Shown: positions 41,410 through 50,189, counted from the first letter of the stretch. The stretch: DNA of 64,000 bases from Clostridia bacterium (GCA_017399225.1 JAFQEB010000086.1:1-64000), one strand, 5' to 3'. Notes: generated by a model not told the origin, from the letters alone. Program-made: numbers and translations.

Positions 41410-42600
41410 TCAATCGTCCAGGAAGCGGGTCATCATGTAGCCCGTATAGCCCTTGTAGCGCACCTTCGTCCAGGTGCTGCCGTGGGAAAGGACGGTCACA
41501 TCCGAGCCGTGGGGAACCTTCACCAGCACCTTGCCCGTCTGCTGAGAGGGGGCATTGCGCAGGTTGACGAAGGTGCGGTCAGGATGCACGACCTCCATCG
41601 TGGGGTTTGTTTCCACATTGTAGAGGGTCAGATAATCGGTCATCATGTAGCCGGTCTTGCCGCCCACCTTGACCTTGCACCACTGGGTGCCGGGCTCCAG
41701 GATGGTGACCTTCGTGCCGTTACCGTAGGAGCCCAGGGCCTTGCTGTCCTTGGAGGCGGACTTGCGCAGGTAGAGCTTCTGGTTCTTACCGGGGTTGCTG
41801 ACCACGCCGTAGGGGCTGCCGGAGGAGCTGGAGCTGCTGCCCGAGGACGAGCTGCCCGAGGAGCTGCCGCCGGAAGAAGACGAACCGGAAGAGCCGCTGG
41901 TCTTCTTCACGATGCCGTCGGTCAGGAAATCGGAATCCATGAAGCCGACCGTACCATCGTAGATGACCTTCCACCAGTCGTCACCCTTCTGGATGATCAT
42001 AACGTAGGCGCCGTTTTTAACCGACTTGAGGGTATTGTAGGAAGTGCCGGGGCCCTGGCGCAGACGCAGGGAGCCGCCGTTCTTCGTGGTGATGGTCGCC
42101 ACATCCGGCGAATAGGTGGTGTACTTCTTATTGATAAAGGAAGCGTCGAAGTAGCCGATCAAGCCGTCTACGGACACATGATACCAACCGTTTTGCTCGC
42201 TGAGGAGGATGCAGGGCGTGCCGTCATTGTACTGGCCCAGGATCTTCGCCGAGCGGCTGGCCGATTTGCGCAGGTTCAGATAATTGGCATGATCCACGAT
42301 GCCGATGGTCCCTTTGGCAGCTGCGGCAATGTAGACATAATTCTTGCTCATGTAGCCCGTGCGGCCGTCAGGCGCCTTCACCTTATAGAAATTGCCGCTT
42401 TCGCCGGTGATGCGCATCCAGGTTCCTTCATCATAAGCGCCCAGCCGCTGCGTCTGGCTGGAGGGGCCGCTGCGCAGGTTGACAGATCTCGCGCCGTCCA
42501 CCACGCCGAAGCGCAGGGATTCCGCCAGGGCCGCACCCGACGCCAGCAGCATCACAAGTGCTGCCAGGATCGCCAGGAGGCACTTTCTGCTCCACTTCAT
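41410..42600 (-). CDS. Secreted multi-SH3b cell-wall-binding protein
   Basis: 396 residues. Signal peptide MKWSRKCLLAILAALVMLLA, then three SH3_3-type domains (SVNLRSGPSSQTQRLGAYDE, YLNLRKSASRSAKILGQYND, SLRLRQGPGTSYNTLKSVKN), a Ser/Gly linker of about 35 residues (about 235-270), and two more domains (KLYLRKSASKDSKALGSYGN, FVNLRNAPSQQTGKVLVKVP). Each ends in a TGYM-type strand. It probably binds peptidoglycan peptides; no hydrolase domain is present. Confidence 0.9.
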   Translation of the reverse strand: MKWSRKCLLAILAALVMLLASGAALAESLRFGVVDGARSVNLRSGPSSQTQRLGAYDEGTWMRITGESGNFYKVKAPDGRTGYMSKNYVYIAAAAKGTIGIVDHANYLNLRKSASRSAKILGQYNDGTPCILLSEQNGWYHVSVDGLIGYFDASFINKKYTTYSPDVATITTKNGGSLRLRQGPGTSYNTLKSVKNGAYVMIIQKGDDWWKVIYDGTVGFMDSDFLTDGIVKKTSGSSGSSSSGGSSSGSSSSGSSSSSSGSPYGVVSNPGKNQKLYLRKSASKDSKALGSYGNGTKVTILEPGTQWCKVKVGGKTGYMMTDYLTLYNVETNPTMEVVHPDRTFVNLRNAPSQQTGKVLVKVPHGSDVTVLSHGSTWTKVRYKGYTGYMMTRFLDD

Positions 42601-42693
42601 CCCGTGTATCCTCCTTCATACCGCCTCTTTTGAGGCATATGATCTATCTTATGCAGTCAGCGAAATTCACCGCTGCAAGAATCTCCCAAATAT

Positions 42694-42721
42694 ATTATAC
42701 GACAGATTTGTAAAAAAGCAA
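42694..42721 (-). promoter_or_regulatory. Promoter of the SH3-repeat gene
   Basis: TTGCTT, 16 nt, TATAAT on the minus strand. Confidence 0.6.
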
Positions 42722-42826
42722 TGCGAACAGCAAGAATTTCCTCTTCTCATTCGTCTTTATCTGTGAACGAACGCTGAACGACCTCTGCCGGGCGCTTGTT
42801 TCCGGCAGAGCAAGGAGGTTTTATCC

Positions 42827-44305
42827 ATGAAGAAACTGCTGCCCCTGCTGCTATGCCTGCTGGCGCTGGCCCTCCCCGCCTTTGCTGAGCCGATGGTCTC
42901 TGCGGACGGCTACACCGCCTATCTGGGCCAGAGCAACCATATGTACCTGCAGGACCCCACCGGCGCCGTCAAGGTGCTGCGCTACCCCATTACGGACGTG
43001 ATCTCCATCGCCAACGGCAACGTCTACGCCATCGCGCAGGACGGCCGGCTCTTCGGCATCCGCCTGGACGGCACCCAGACGCTGGTGCTTGCCGACAAGC
43101 CCACCGAGGCCGATATCGCCAAATACGCCGTCAAGCCCGCATACGAGCTGGAGAACGGCGCCCTCTATGCCCTGAAGGCTGACGGCGCCCGGATGATCAT
43201 CGCCTCCTCCGTCACCGCGGCTGCCCAGAGCGAGGATCGGCTGTTCTTCATCACCCAGACCCAGACAGGCGTCACCAGCCTGAAGTCCGTGCAGCTGGAG
43301 GCGCTCCAAATGGCCGTCACGACGCCCGTGCCGACCCAGCTGGGCATGGGCGTGGAGAATCCCCTGAGCATGACGGCGACTGCGGACGCCCTGGCCATCG
43401 TGGGCAGCGATCACAGCGTGACGGTCGTCAGCCTGATCGACCTGAGCCGCCGGGAATACCCCGCCATTTCGCAGGAAACCGCCGGCGCGCTGTGCATCGG
43501 CAGCGAGGTGCTGCGCTACACCCGCACCCCCGAGGGCGGCTGGGTGACTGAATCCGACGAGCAGCTGCCCACCCTGACCCTGGTGGGCGAAACAGTCTCC
43601 AAGGCCACCAATGTCCCCACTGCGACGCCCACGCCTACCCCGACCCCCACGCCCACCAAGCGCCCCACCGCCACGCCCCGACCCACCGCGACCCCCGCGC
43701 CCGAGGAGGAATACCCCCGCCTGGAGTACGGCGACAAGGGCAGCGCCGTGCGCACGCTGCAGCGCCGCCTGCAGGCCCTGGGCTACCCCGTGGGCAAGGT
43801 GGACGGCACCTGGGGCGAAAACACCCAGCTGGCCGTGAACCTGTTCCAGTGTGCCATCGGATACAAGGAGCGCAGCTATGCCTCCAGCGCCATGCAGGAG
43901 AGGCTATACAGCCGCAAGGCTCCCAAGTATGACCCCTACGCACCCCTGCGCAACGGCGACGAGGGCACGGACGTGAAGCTCCTGCAGAAGGCGCTGTTCG
44001 ACCTGGGATATCTGGGCACGGACGAAAAGGAAGAGGTGGACGGCAAGTACGGCAAGCGCACCGCCCAGGCCGTGATGGAATTCCAGATGGCCGTCGGCGG
44101 CCCGACCCTGAGCGTCACCGGCATTGCCGATGCGGACACGCTGATGATCCTCTACGGCAGCAATCCGCCCCGCAACCCGGCCCTTTCCACCCCCACCGAC
44201 CCCAACTACCCGGAGTTCATTCTCCCCGGCACGCCCGGCAACCCGGTGGTCCCGCCCGTCACCACGTCGACCGACCTCGTCATCACCTTCACGCCGGATC
44301 GCTAA
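42827..44305 (+). CDS. Secreted protein with two peptidoglycan-binding domains
   Basis: 492 residues. Signal peptide MKKLLPLLLCLLALALPAFA; an N-terminal beta-propeller-like domain (about 25-260; NGNVYAIAQDGRLFGIRLDG); a Thr/Pro linker (TATPTPTPTPTPTKRPTATP, about 265-295); and two PG_binding_1 domains (GDKGSAVRTLQRRLQALGYP with NTQLAVNLFQ, and GDEGTDVKLLQKALFDLGYL with TAQAVMEFQ). It likely attaches to the cell wall. AAGGAGG precedes the ATG. Element copy B follows. Confidence 0.88.
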   Translation: MKKLLPLLLCLLALALPAFAEPMVSADGYTAYLGQSNHMYLQDPTGAVKVLRYPITDVISIANGNVYAIAQDGRLFGIRLDGTQTLVLADKPTEADIAKYAVKPAYELENGALYALKADGARMIIASSVTAAAQSEDRLFFITQTQTGVTSLKSVQLEALQMAVTTPVPTQLGMGVENPLSMTATADALAIVGSDHSVTVVSLIDLSRREYPAISQETAGALCIGSEVLRYTRTPEGGWVTESDEQLPTLTLVGETVSKATNVPTATPTPTPTPTPTKRPTATPRPTATPAPEEEYPRLEYGDKGSAVRTLQRRLQALGYPVGKVDGTWGENTQLAVNLFQCAIGYKERSYASSAMQERLYSRKAPKYDPYAPLRNGDEGTDVKLLQKALFDLGYLGTDEKEEVDGKYGKRTAQAVMEFQMAVGGPTLSVTGIADADTLMILYGSNPPRNPALSTPTDPNYPEFILPGTPGNPVVPPVTTSTDLVITFTPDR

Positions 44306-44349
44306 AGGCGTCGGATACCGGCCAGGGCAAACCGCTGCGGCTTGACAAA

Positions 44350-44389
44350 CTGAACCGCCCGGCTCCGGATAAGGAGTCGGGCGGTTCAA
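44350..44389. repeat. Left 40-bp direct repeat (terminator hairpin copy) of element B
   Basis: Identical over 40 nt to 44669-44708. Each is a hairpin: TGAACCGCCCGGCTCC / GGAGTCGGGCGGTTCA with loop GGATAA. On the minus strand this copy is followed by GTTTGTC. Confidence 0.95.
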
Positions 44390-44668
44390 TGCATCGACAA
44401 AGTGCTGAAGGCACTTTGTCGAGATATCGCACTCACTCACTGGTCGATCGGCCATCACTGAGCGAGCTCAGCGCTGGCTATGTTCGGCAAATGCAAGCAT
44501 TTGCTCTCACTAGTCGGCGCACGCGCCTCCCTCCTCCCGGCCGTTCGTTCGTGTAAGGAAGCTTTTCCTAACGGAAAAGCGCGAAAATCGCCGCGCATGT
44601 CGCCGATTTTCGATCTAAAGTCGAAGGGCTTGCGAGCCCTCCGATACCTCCCGGGGTTTGTCGATGGT
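44390..44668 (+). mobile_element. Dispersed structured element, copy B
   Basis: 279 nt. Starts ATCGACAAAGTGC-TGAAG-GCACTTTGTCGA and ends TTTGTCGAT, a perfect 9-bp terminal inverted repeat with its start (ATCGACAAA). It carries the same series of internal hairpins as copy A. No protein is convincing, although one frame is similar between A and B. The whole sits between exact 40-bp copies of the terminator hairpin of the next minus-strand gene. Confidence 0.8.
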
Positions 44669-44708
44669 CTGAACCGCCCGGCTCCGGATAAGGAGTCGGG
44701 CGGTTCAA
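44669..44708. repeat. Right 40-bp direct repeat (terminator hairpin) of element B
   Basis: Lies 12 nt past the stop codon of the minus-strand ArsR-family gene and looks like its terminator stem. Confidence 0.92.
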
Positions 44709-44720
44709 AGTATCATGGGG

Positions 44721-45107
44721 TCAGTCCTCGCAGACATGCTCCATCCCCTGCCGGAGGAGCGTAGCCACATGGTCGTCTGCAAGGGCATAGAAGATGGTCT
44801 TTCCCTCCCGGCGCGCCCTGATCAGATGCGCCTGCTTGAGGATGCGCAGCTGATGGGACACCGCCGACTGGGTCATCCCCAGCAGCTTTGCCAGATCGCA
44901 CACGCAGACCTCCGCCGTCAGCAGCACATAGAGGATCCGCACGCGCGTTCCGTCGCCGAACACCTTGAACAGCTCAGCCAGCTGCAGCAGCGTTTCCGTT
45001 TCCGGCAGTTCCCGCTGCACACGGGCTGCTACCTCCTCATGCACGCACAGATAGCCGCAGGTTTCGATATCTGCCACCCTTGCACCCTCCTTCACATGTA
45101 CATTCAT
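44721..45107 (-). CDS. ArsR/SmtB-family metal-type repressor
   Basis: 128 residues. Winged helix with LFKVFGDGTRVRILYVLLTA, recognition helix MTQSAVSHQLRILKQAHLI and wing RREGKTIFYALAD. The CVCDLA motif on helix 3 and an N-terminal CGYLC pair match the alpha-3N cysteine site of CadC-like sensors of Cd, Pb or Zn. It would leave DNA when metal binds. No metal-transport gene is adjacent, so its regulon lies elsewhere or it controls only itself. GGAGG precedes ATG 45107. Confidence 0.9.
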   Translation of the reverse strand: MNVHVKEGARVADIETCGYLCVHEEVAARVQRELPETETLLQLAELFKVFGDGTRVRILYVLLTAEVCVCDLAKLLGMTQSAVSHQLRILKQAHLIRARREGKTIFYALADDHVATLLRQGMEHVCED

Positions 45108-45140
45108 TCATATTATAGCAGGCTTTGTGCGAAAACGCAA
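45094..45140 (-). promoter_or_regulatory. Promoter and candidate operator of the ArsR-family gene
   Basis: TTGCGT, 17 nt, TATAAT (45112-45140) on the minus strand, overlapped downstream by an imperfect inverted repeat ATATGAAT-GAAT-GTACATGT, similar in style to SmtB/CzrA-type operators. This suggests self-repression. Confidence 0.6.
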
Positions 45141-45188
45141 ACAGCTTTGCGGCATTCGGGCAAATGCGTCACATTGTTACACAGATTC

Positions 45189-45218
45189 CTTGCAATACAG
45201 GGGATTTGTATGCTATAA
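45189..45218 (+). promoter_or_regulatory. Promoter of the secreted-protein gene at 45280
   Basis: TTGCAA, 18 nt, TATAAT. Confidence 0.75.
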
Positions 45219-45279
45219 TCAGAATTGATGTTTTCTGCCCGTTCGGGCATGTACTTATCGAAAAAGGTTGGTGACCCTG

Positions 45280-46800
45280 ATGCGCAAATTCCTGCTCCTG
45301 CTGCTTTGCCTTCTGTGCCTGTGCGCACCTGCGCTGGCTGATTCCTTCACCTTTGATGATTTCAGCGCAGCGTGTGAGATCGACGGAAGCAAGTATACCA
45401 TCATCACGCCTGAGAATATCGCAAACCATGTGGACTGGCTCAGCGCCCGCGGGCTGACGCAGGAGGGCGTGCTGGCAGACTGGGCTGCACGCGGCGTGCA
45501 GCTGCAAGCCTGGACCACCTCCGGCGACGCATGTCTGGAGATCACCGCCGTACAGGACGCCTTTGCCTCCCAGTACTACGACGTGAACCAGATCTCCGTG
45601 GACGAGCGCAAGACCTATCGCCTGGGGCATTCCTCCGACAAGGACGGCTTCTACCGCGCGCAGGGCTATGATTACTCCTCCGCCCAGTGGAAGGATACCA
45701 GCCGCACGGGACGCTTCCTGCAGCTGCAGTATACCCGCACCCTGAACGGCGAGACCTACCGCGGCTATGCCCGGAAGACGATCCGCAACGGCTACAGCAT
45801 CCAGCTGGATTACCAGGTGTATGGCCGCAGCCTCAAAAACTCGGACAACAATGCCCTCAACGACGTGATGGACACCTGGGAGTTCCTGGAGATCTTCCCC
45901 CGCCCCGCTACCAGCGTCTCCAAGCTCATCTTCTCCACCCGTCCCCCGGCGGAGACCAACACGGGCAAATTCACCGTGGAGGGCACCGGCGCGGCAGGCC
46001 TGCGGATCATCGGCGTGGTGATGCGCATGACCTCCTCCGACGCGCAGCAGTTTGAGGTCGTCATCGGCAAAAACGGCAAGTTTGAGCTGGATATCAAGCT
46101 GCCCCGCGAGGGTAACTGGCTGATGACCTACACCGTGGAAAACGGCTCCGTCGTCGTGGAGGAAGGCATTTTCGACCCCATCACCTATCAGAAGGATCTG
46201 CTGCCCATCTCCTTCAGCGGCGAGCTGCCCACCGTTCTGACCGGCAGGGAGCTGACCATCTCCGGCCTGACGATGAAGCAGACCCGCGTGCAGTGCATCG
46301 TTGACGGCCGCTATCAGAAGTCCATCACCACCAACAACTCCGGCAAGTTCTCCTTTACCATCGACACCAGCGAGGAGGGCAATTACAACATCACCCTCGT
46401 TTTTGAAAAGAAGGGCTACACCAGCCGCCGCTTCCAGACCGAAGCGACCCGCACCTTCACCGAGGCCGACCTGCGGGAAAAGATCCGCACCGAGGCCGTC
46501 AAGCCCGCCTACAAGCAGCTCACCGACAAGCTCAGCGGCTACACCGGCCGCTACATGGTCTACACCCTGCACGTCAAGAGCATCGAGCAGACCCCCACCG
46601 GCTATCTGATCCTCGCCGGGATGAGCAAGACCAAGGCCGGCGTGTACTCCAACATGGTGGCTATCCGCACCAGCGAGGCCCCGGCGGTGTATGAGGGGTC
46701 CTCTGCGCAGATGTACCTGAAGTGTCTGGGCTCCTATGACGTCGTCTCCGACGCCGGCAGCCAGAGCTATCCCTACTTCGACCTGCAGTGGGTGGAGTAA
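45280..46800 (+). CDS. Secreted protein of unknown function
   Basis: 506 residues. ATG 45280 gives a signal peptide (MRKFLLLLLCLLCLCAPALA); a GTG 12 nt upstream is possible. Residues about 20-210 form an alpha/beta domain (YTIITPENIANHVDWLSARG). Two Ig-like beta domains follow (GKFTVEGTGAAGLRIIGVVM and RELTISGLTMKQTRVQCIVD). The C-terminal 130 residues (YTLHVKSIEQTPTGYLILAG) are unassigned. No catalytic motif recognised. The next gene, also wall-directed, starts 62 nt downstream with no terminator between, so co-expression is likely. Confidence 0.75.
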   Translation: MRKFLLLLLCLLCLCAPALADSFTFDDFSAACEIDGSKYTIITPENIANHVDWLSARGLTQEGVLADWAARGVQLQAWTTSGDACLEITAVQDAFASQYYDVNQISVDERKTYRLGHSSDKDGFYRAQGYDYSSAQWKDTSRTGRFLQLQYTRTLNGETYRGYARKTIRNGYSIQLDYQVYGRSLKNSDNNALNDVMDTWEFLEIFPRPATSVSKLIFSTRPPAETNTGKFTVEGTGAAGLRIIGVVMRMTSSDAQQFEVVIGKNGKFELDIKLPREGNWLMTYTVENGSVVVEEGIFDPITYQKDLLPISFSGELPTVLTGRELTISGLTMKQTRVQCIVDGRYQKSITTNNSGKFSFTIDTSEEGNYNITLVFEKKGYTSRRFQTEATRTFTEADLREKIRTEAVKPAYKQLTDKLSGYTGRYMVYTLHVKSIEQTPTGYLILAGMSKTKAGVYSNMVAIRTSEAPAVYEGSSAQMYLKCLGSYDVVSDAGSQSYPYFDLQWVE

Positions 46801-46862
46801 ACGCAGCACCGGACGCACCCGGAGCGATGCTGCCCGATGGATGAATTTGAGGAGGCATAGCC

Positions 46863-47993
46863 ATGGATTTTCTCAAGACGCTGCTGGCCTATGCAGCGCT
46901 GCTTTCGACCCTTGCCGTGCAGGAGGGCCCGCAGCCCCAGACCGTTCCCACACCCACGATGCTGCCCCCCAGCGTCACGGCGACCCTTGTCCCCCACCAG
47001 ACGGAGGCGCCCACCGCGACCCCCTCGCCCACGCCTCCGCCCGTGCCGACCATCACCCCCAACCTGAACTACGAGACCCTTGAGTTCAACATGCGGGGCA
47101 ATGACGTGCGCAAGCTGCAAAAGAAGCTGATCGAGCTGGGCTACATGCCCGAGGGCTCCGCCGACGGCGCATACGGCTACCAGACCTACAATGCCGTCCG
47201 GGATTTCCAGAGTGCCAACGGCCTGAGCGCCGACGGCGTGGCCGGCCCCGCAACGCTGACGAACCTGTACCAGAACAAGAACGTGCGGCCCAAGATGACC
47301 GCGACCGTCGCGCCCACGGCAACGCCCACCCCGACGCTGCCGCCCCTGCCGACGCCCGACGCCTGGGTCGCCACGCCCGTGCCTGTGACCCCCGTGCCCG
47401 AAACCCCTGTACCCGAGACCCCTGTACCCGAGACCCCCGTGCCCGAGACCCCCGTGCCGGAGGTCGGCGTGCAGGAGCTGCCCATGCCGGAAGAAACCGC
47501 TGCCCTGCCGGAATTCCCGGATACCCTGTCCCAGCCCGCAATGCTGGGCCTGACGGAGGTGCCCGACGCCCTGATCATCTCCGGCAATACCGGCAAGGCG
47601 CTGGCCATGGCACAGACAGTGGACGGTGTGGTAGTGCCCCTCAAGCCCCAGCTGTGGCAGAATGCCGCCGGCAACGCGGTGATGCTGCTGCGCGATCTGG
47701 CAGACTGCTATGAGGGCTGGAGCTTCACAGGCTCCGCAGCGGACGGCCTCTACACGCTGGAAGCCGCCGGCTATGCCGTGACGATCCAGTTTGCCGGCAA
47801 CGGCGTACTGGTCACCGTGGACGGCGAGGTCACGACCCTCACGACTGCCGATGTGCAGCTGCAGGGCGGCGCGCTCTATGTGACGGACGAATTCCTGCGG
47901 GCCACGCTGAAGGCGCAGACCATTTTCGATGAGGAGGAGCGCTCCCTGGTACTCTTCGTCACGGAAAAGAGCTTCGCCCAGGCCACCGACTGA
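46863..47993 (+). CDS. Secreted peptidoglycan-binding protein with Pro-rich linkers
   Basis: 376 residues. The short hydrophobic N-terminus (MDFLKTLLAYAALLSTLAVQ) is a weak signal or anchor. Two Thr/Pro linkers surround a PG_binding_1 domain (about 75-140; MRGNDVRKLQKKLIELGYMP, TYNAVRDFQSANGL). After a VPETP repeat the C-terminal domain (about 230-376; DALIISGNTGKALAMAQTVD, ALYVTDEFLRATL) resembles the copper-amine-oxidase N-terminal stalk domain of clostridial wall proteins. No catalytic centre. Confidence 0.8.
   Translation: MDFLKTLLAYAALLSTLAVQEGPQPQTVPTPTMLPPSVTATLVPHQTEAPTATPSPTPPPVPTITPNLNYETLEFNMRGNDVRKLQKKLIELGYMPEGSADGAYGYQTYNAVRDFQSANGLSADGVAGPATLTNLYQNKNVRPKMTATVAPTATPTPTLPPLPTPDAWVATPVPVTPVPETPVPETPVPETPVPETPVPEVGVQELPMPEETAALPEFPDTLSQPAMLGLTEVPDALIISGNTGKALAMAQTVDGVVVPLKPQLWQNAAGNAVMLLRDLADCYEGWSFTGSAADGLYTLEAAGYAVTIQFAGNGVLVTVDGEVTTLTTADVQLQGGALYVTDEFLRATLKAQTIFDEEERSLVLFVTEKSFAQATD
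47385..47463 (+). repeat. 15-bp in-frame tandem repeat (VPETP units)
   Basis: Five copies of a 15-bp unit (CCCGAGACCCCCGTG type) within the gene, encoding VPETP repeats in the linker. Confidence 0.9.
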
Positions 47994-48008
47994 TCCTCCG
48001 AAACGCAC

Positions 48009-48050
48009 GATCCCCCGGACGGCGAGCAAAATGCTCCTGTCCGGGGGATC
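48009..48050. terminator. Terminator between convergent genes
   Basis: A 12-bp stem GATCCCCCGGAC / GTCCGGGGGATC with inner GAGC/GCTC, serving 46863 on plus and probably 48062 on minus. Confidence 0.75.
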
Positions 48051-48061
48051 TTCATATTCGT

Positions 48062-49135
48062 TTATGCGTGCCGTGGGCGCTTCAGATTCAGCGCAGGCCG
48101 CTCCAGTATCCGCCAGCTGAGGCAGGACAGCGGCAGCACCAGCGCCAGCGTCAGCGCAAAGCACCACAGCGGGTGCAATCCCGGCGCCACATGGTAGATC
48201 AGCTGCTGAACGGGGTAGCTGTACACATACATGCCAAAGGACAGATCCCCGATGCGCTCAAAGCCGCTGAGCAGGGGCGACGCCGCCAGATAGCAGATCA
48301 GGTACGGCAGGGCCACGACATGCACGACCCGGAGGAACCCGAAGCAGCCGCCCAGCACCAGCGCCAGCAGCGCGATCACCGCCAGGTACCAGCGGCGGGG
48401 CAGCGCCCGATCCCGGTAGGCGTACAGCAGGGTGCCGGAGAAGAAATACAAGCCCGTTTCCACAAACCGCGGATAGTTCCAGTGGCTGAGCACCCACAGG
48501 CGGGTATCCTGGGCGTCCCACAGGCGCACGCCGAAGCCCGAGAGCAGCACATGCAGCACGAGGAAAACAGCGTAGAGCACAATGTAGGTAGGTCGGCGGC
48601 GGTTCAGCGTCGTAAGGATCAGCAGCGCCATGAGCAGGTACAGGCTGATCTCATGCTTGATCGTCCATAAGCTGACGTTGAGGCTATGGGTGGGGTTCTG
48701 TGCGAACACGCCCGAAACGCCCCATTGCTCGCCCTGGACGTTCAGGGTCAGCCAGTTCCAGATCCAGGAGAAGGGGCCGTTCTCCTCCAACTGCAGATAC
48801 CGGGCATAGGTGCCCTCGTAGGCCAGCCCGCCGATGATCAGCGCGGAGAAGACCAGCGCAAACAGGAAGGCCGGCAGGATGCGCAGCGCCCGGTTGCGCA
48901 GGAAGACCAGCACATTACGGCTGCGAGCACTGCTCTGGCAGATCAGGAAGCCGCTGATGGTCAGGAAGCCGTCCACCGCCAGCGTGCCCTCGTTCATCTG
49001 TCCGCCCGTGAGGCGGTTGAGGGGCGTGGCCTGGCCCAGCAGCGTGTAGCAGTGCGTAAGGATCACCAGCGCCGCCAGCAGGAAGCGCATCAGGTGAAAG
49101 CTGTTCCGCCCGGAGCTGTAGGGTGCATCCCGCAT
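48062..49135 (-). CDS. Acyltransferase-3-family membrane protein
   Basis: 357 residues with about ten membrane spans. N-terminal SFHLMRFLLAALVILTHCYT and LAVDGFLTISGFLICQSS carry the family's conserved Arg and His. Members O-acetylate exported sugars, peptidoglycan or teichoic acids using cytoplasmic acyl donors. ATG 49135 follows AGGAGG; 28 extra upstream in-frame codons have no ribosome site. It stands alone, so the acceptor is unknown. Confidence 0.88.
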   Translation of the reverse strand: MRDAPYSSGRNSFHLMRFLLAALVILTHCYTLLGQATPLNRLTGGQMNEGTLAVDGFLTISGFLICQSSARSRNVLVFLRNRALRILPAFLFALVFSALIIGGLAYEGTYARYLQLEENGPFSWIWNWLTLNVQGEQWGVSGVFAQNPTHSLNVSLWTIKHEISLYLLMALLILTTLNRRRPTYIVLYAVFLVLHVLLSGFGVRLWDAQDTRLWVLSHWNYPRFVETGLYFFSGTLLYAYRDRALPRRWYLAVIALLALVLGGCFGFLRVVHVVALPYLICYLAASPLLSGFERIGDLSFGMYVYSYPVQQLIYHVAPGLHPLWCFALTLALVLPLSCLSWRILERPALNLKRPRHA

Positions 49136-49291
49136 ATCACTTCGCCTCCTGTCCCTTTCTGTGCCTGCAGCGCAGGCCCGTATGCAGGTATTGTAGCATC
49201 TTGGGGCGGGAATTGTCAATTAAGAGGGAGGCATATCCGCGCTGCCGGGCACATACCCTTTTGCAAAGGCAGCCGGAAGGGAGTGTGCACG

Positions 49292-49534
49292 ATGAGCCTG
49301 TCAGACCTGCGGCAGAAGGACGTGATCAACACGCGGGACGGCCGCTCCCTGGGGCGGGTGATGGACATTGAGTTCTGCATCTGCGACGGGCGCGTGACCG
49401 CCCTTGTCGTGCCCGGAGAATTCTGCCTGGGCGCGCTGCTTCGGGGCGAGCGCACCGGCATCGTCATCCCCTGGGAAAAGATCTGCAAGATTGGGGATGA
49501 TGTGATCCTGGTGGATGTACCGGAGCTTTGCTGA
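49292..49534 (+). CDS. ymxH: YlmC/YmxH-family sporulation protein (PRC-barrel)
   Basis: 80 residues beginning MSLSDLRQKDVINTRDGRSL, followed by GRVMDIEF and IPWEKICKIGDDVILVDV, the form of the YlmC/YmxH PRC-barrel family. Members are expressed in sporulating Firmicutes; the molecular role is unknown. ATG 49292 has GGAAGGGAG upstream. With spoVM it supports a spore-forming host. Confidence 0.88.
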   Translation: MSLSDLRQKDVINTRDGRSLGRVMDIEFCICDGRVTALVVPGEFCLGALLRGERTGIVIPWEKICKIGDDVILVDVPELC

Positions 49535-49543
49535 ATGCAAAAA

Positions 49544-49568
49544 GCCCGGAAATCCCGGGCCGTTTTTC
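49544..49568 (+). terminator. Terminator of the ymxH gene
   Basis: GCCCGG-AAATC-CCGGGC stem followed by CGTTTTT. Confidence 0.9.
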
Positions 49569-49607
49569 TATATATATTATACCACATGCCAGCAGTCAAA
49601 ACAAGTC

Positions 49608-49636
49608 TTGTTCTTTGGCGCGGCCCGACGTATAAT
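49608..49636 (+). promoter_or_regulatory. Promoter of the gene at 49659
   Basis: TTGTTC, 17 nt, TATAAT. The ATG is only 23 nt past the -10 box, giving a very short leader that still contains AAAGGAG. Confidence 0.75.
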
Positions 49637-49658
49637 GGCCCGCAAAGGAGATGATCTC

Positions 49659-50183
49659 ATGACGCTGTACCACGGCAGCTCCGTTCCCCATCTGACTGAG
49701 CTGAAGCCCTTTCTGTCCAATCACGAAAAGCCCTTTGTCTACCTTACCGACGACCCGACGCTTGCTCTGCTCTATGCCCATAACCCCATCGCCCGCCCCG
49801 GCGGATTCTTCCCCTACTGGTTTGACAAATCCGGGCAGCTGCATTACGATGAGTTCTTTTCCGGCCAGACAAGCCTGATTTACAAGCATCACGACGGCTG
49901 GGTTTACTCTGCCGAAACGCAGGATCTGCCCCGCCTGGACAAGATGCCCTGGGTGTATCTGTCCAGCACGCCGGTGCCGCTAAGGGGCGCAGAACACATT
50001 CCCGACCTGTACCGGGCGCTCTTGGACGCTGAAAAGGTGGGACGCATCATCATTCACCGTTACGAGGATATTCCTCCGAAACAGCAGGAACGCCACCGAC
50101 AAGTCGTCCGGCGTTCCTTTGCCGACCACGGTGAGGATGACTACATGCGCTTCATGCGCACCTACATGCCCGAGCTATTCTGA
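49659..50183 (+). CDS. Conserved protein with LYHGS start, function unknown
   Basis: 174 residues. The N-terminus MTLYHGSSVPHLTELKPFLS and PFVYLTDDPTLALLYAHNP resemble the opening strands of ADP-ribosyltransferase-like or RES-like folds, where a His/Arg-Gly-Ser is used for NAD binding, but a catalytic Glu cannot be assigned with confidence. No signal peptide. ATG 49659 is set by AAAGGAG; the longer frame upstream lies across the promoter. Function unknown. Confidence 0.65.
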   Translation: MTLYHGSSVPHLTELKPFLSNHEKPFVYLTDDPTLALLYAHNPIARPGGFFPYWFDKSGQLHYDEFFSGQTSLIYKHHDGWVYSAETQDLPRLDKMPWVYLSSTPVPLRGAEHIPDLYRALLDAEKVGRIIIHRYEDIPPKQQERHRQVVRRSFADHGEDDYMRFMRTYMPELF

Positions 50184-50189
50184 TCACAA

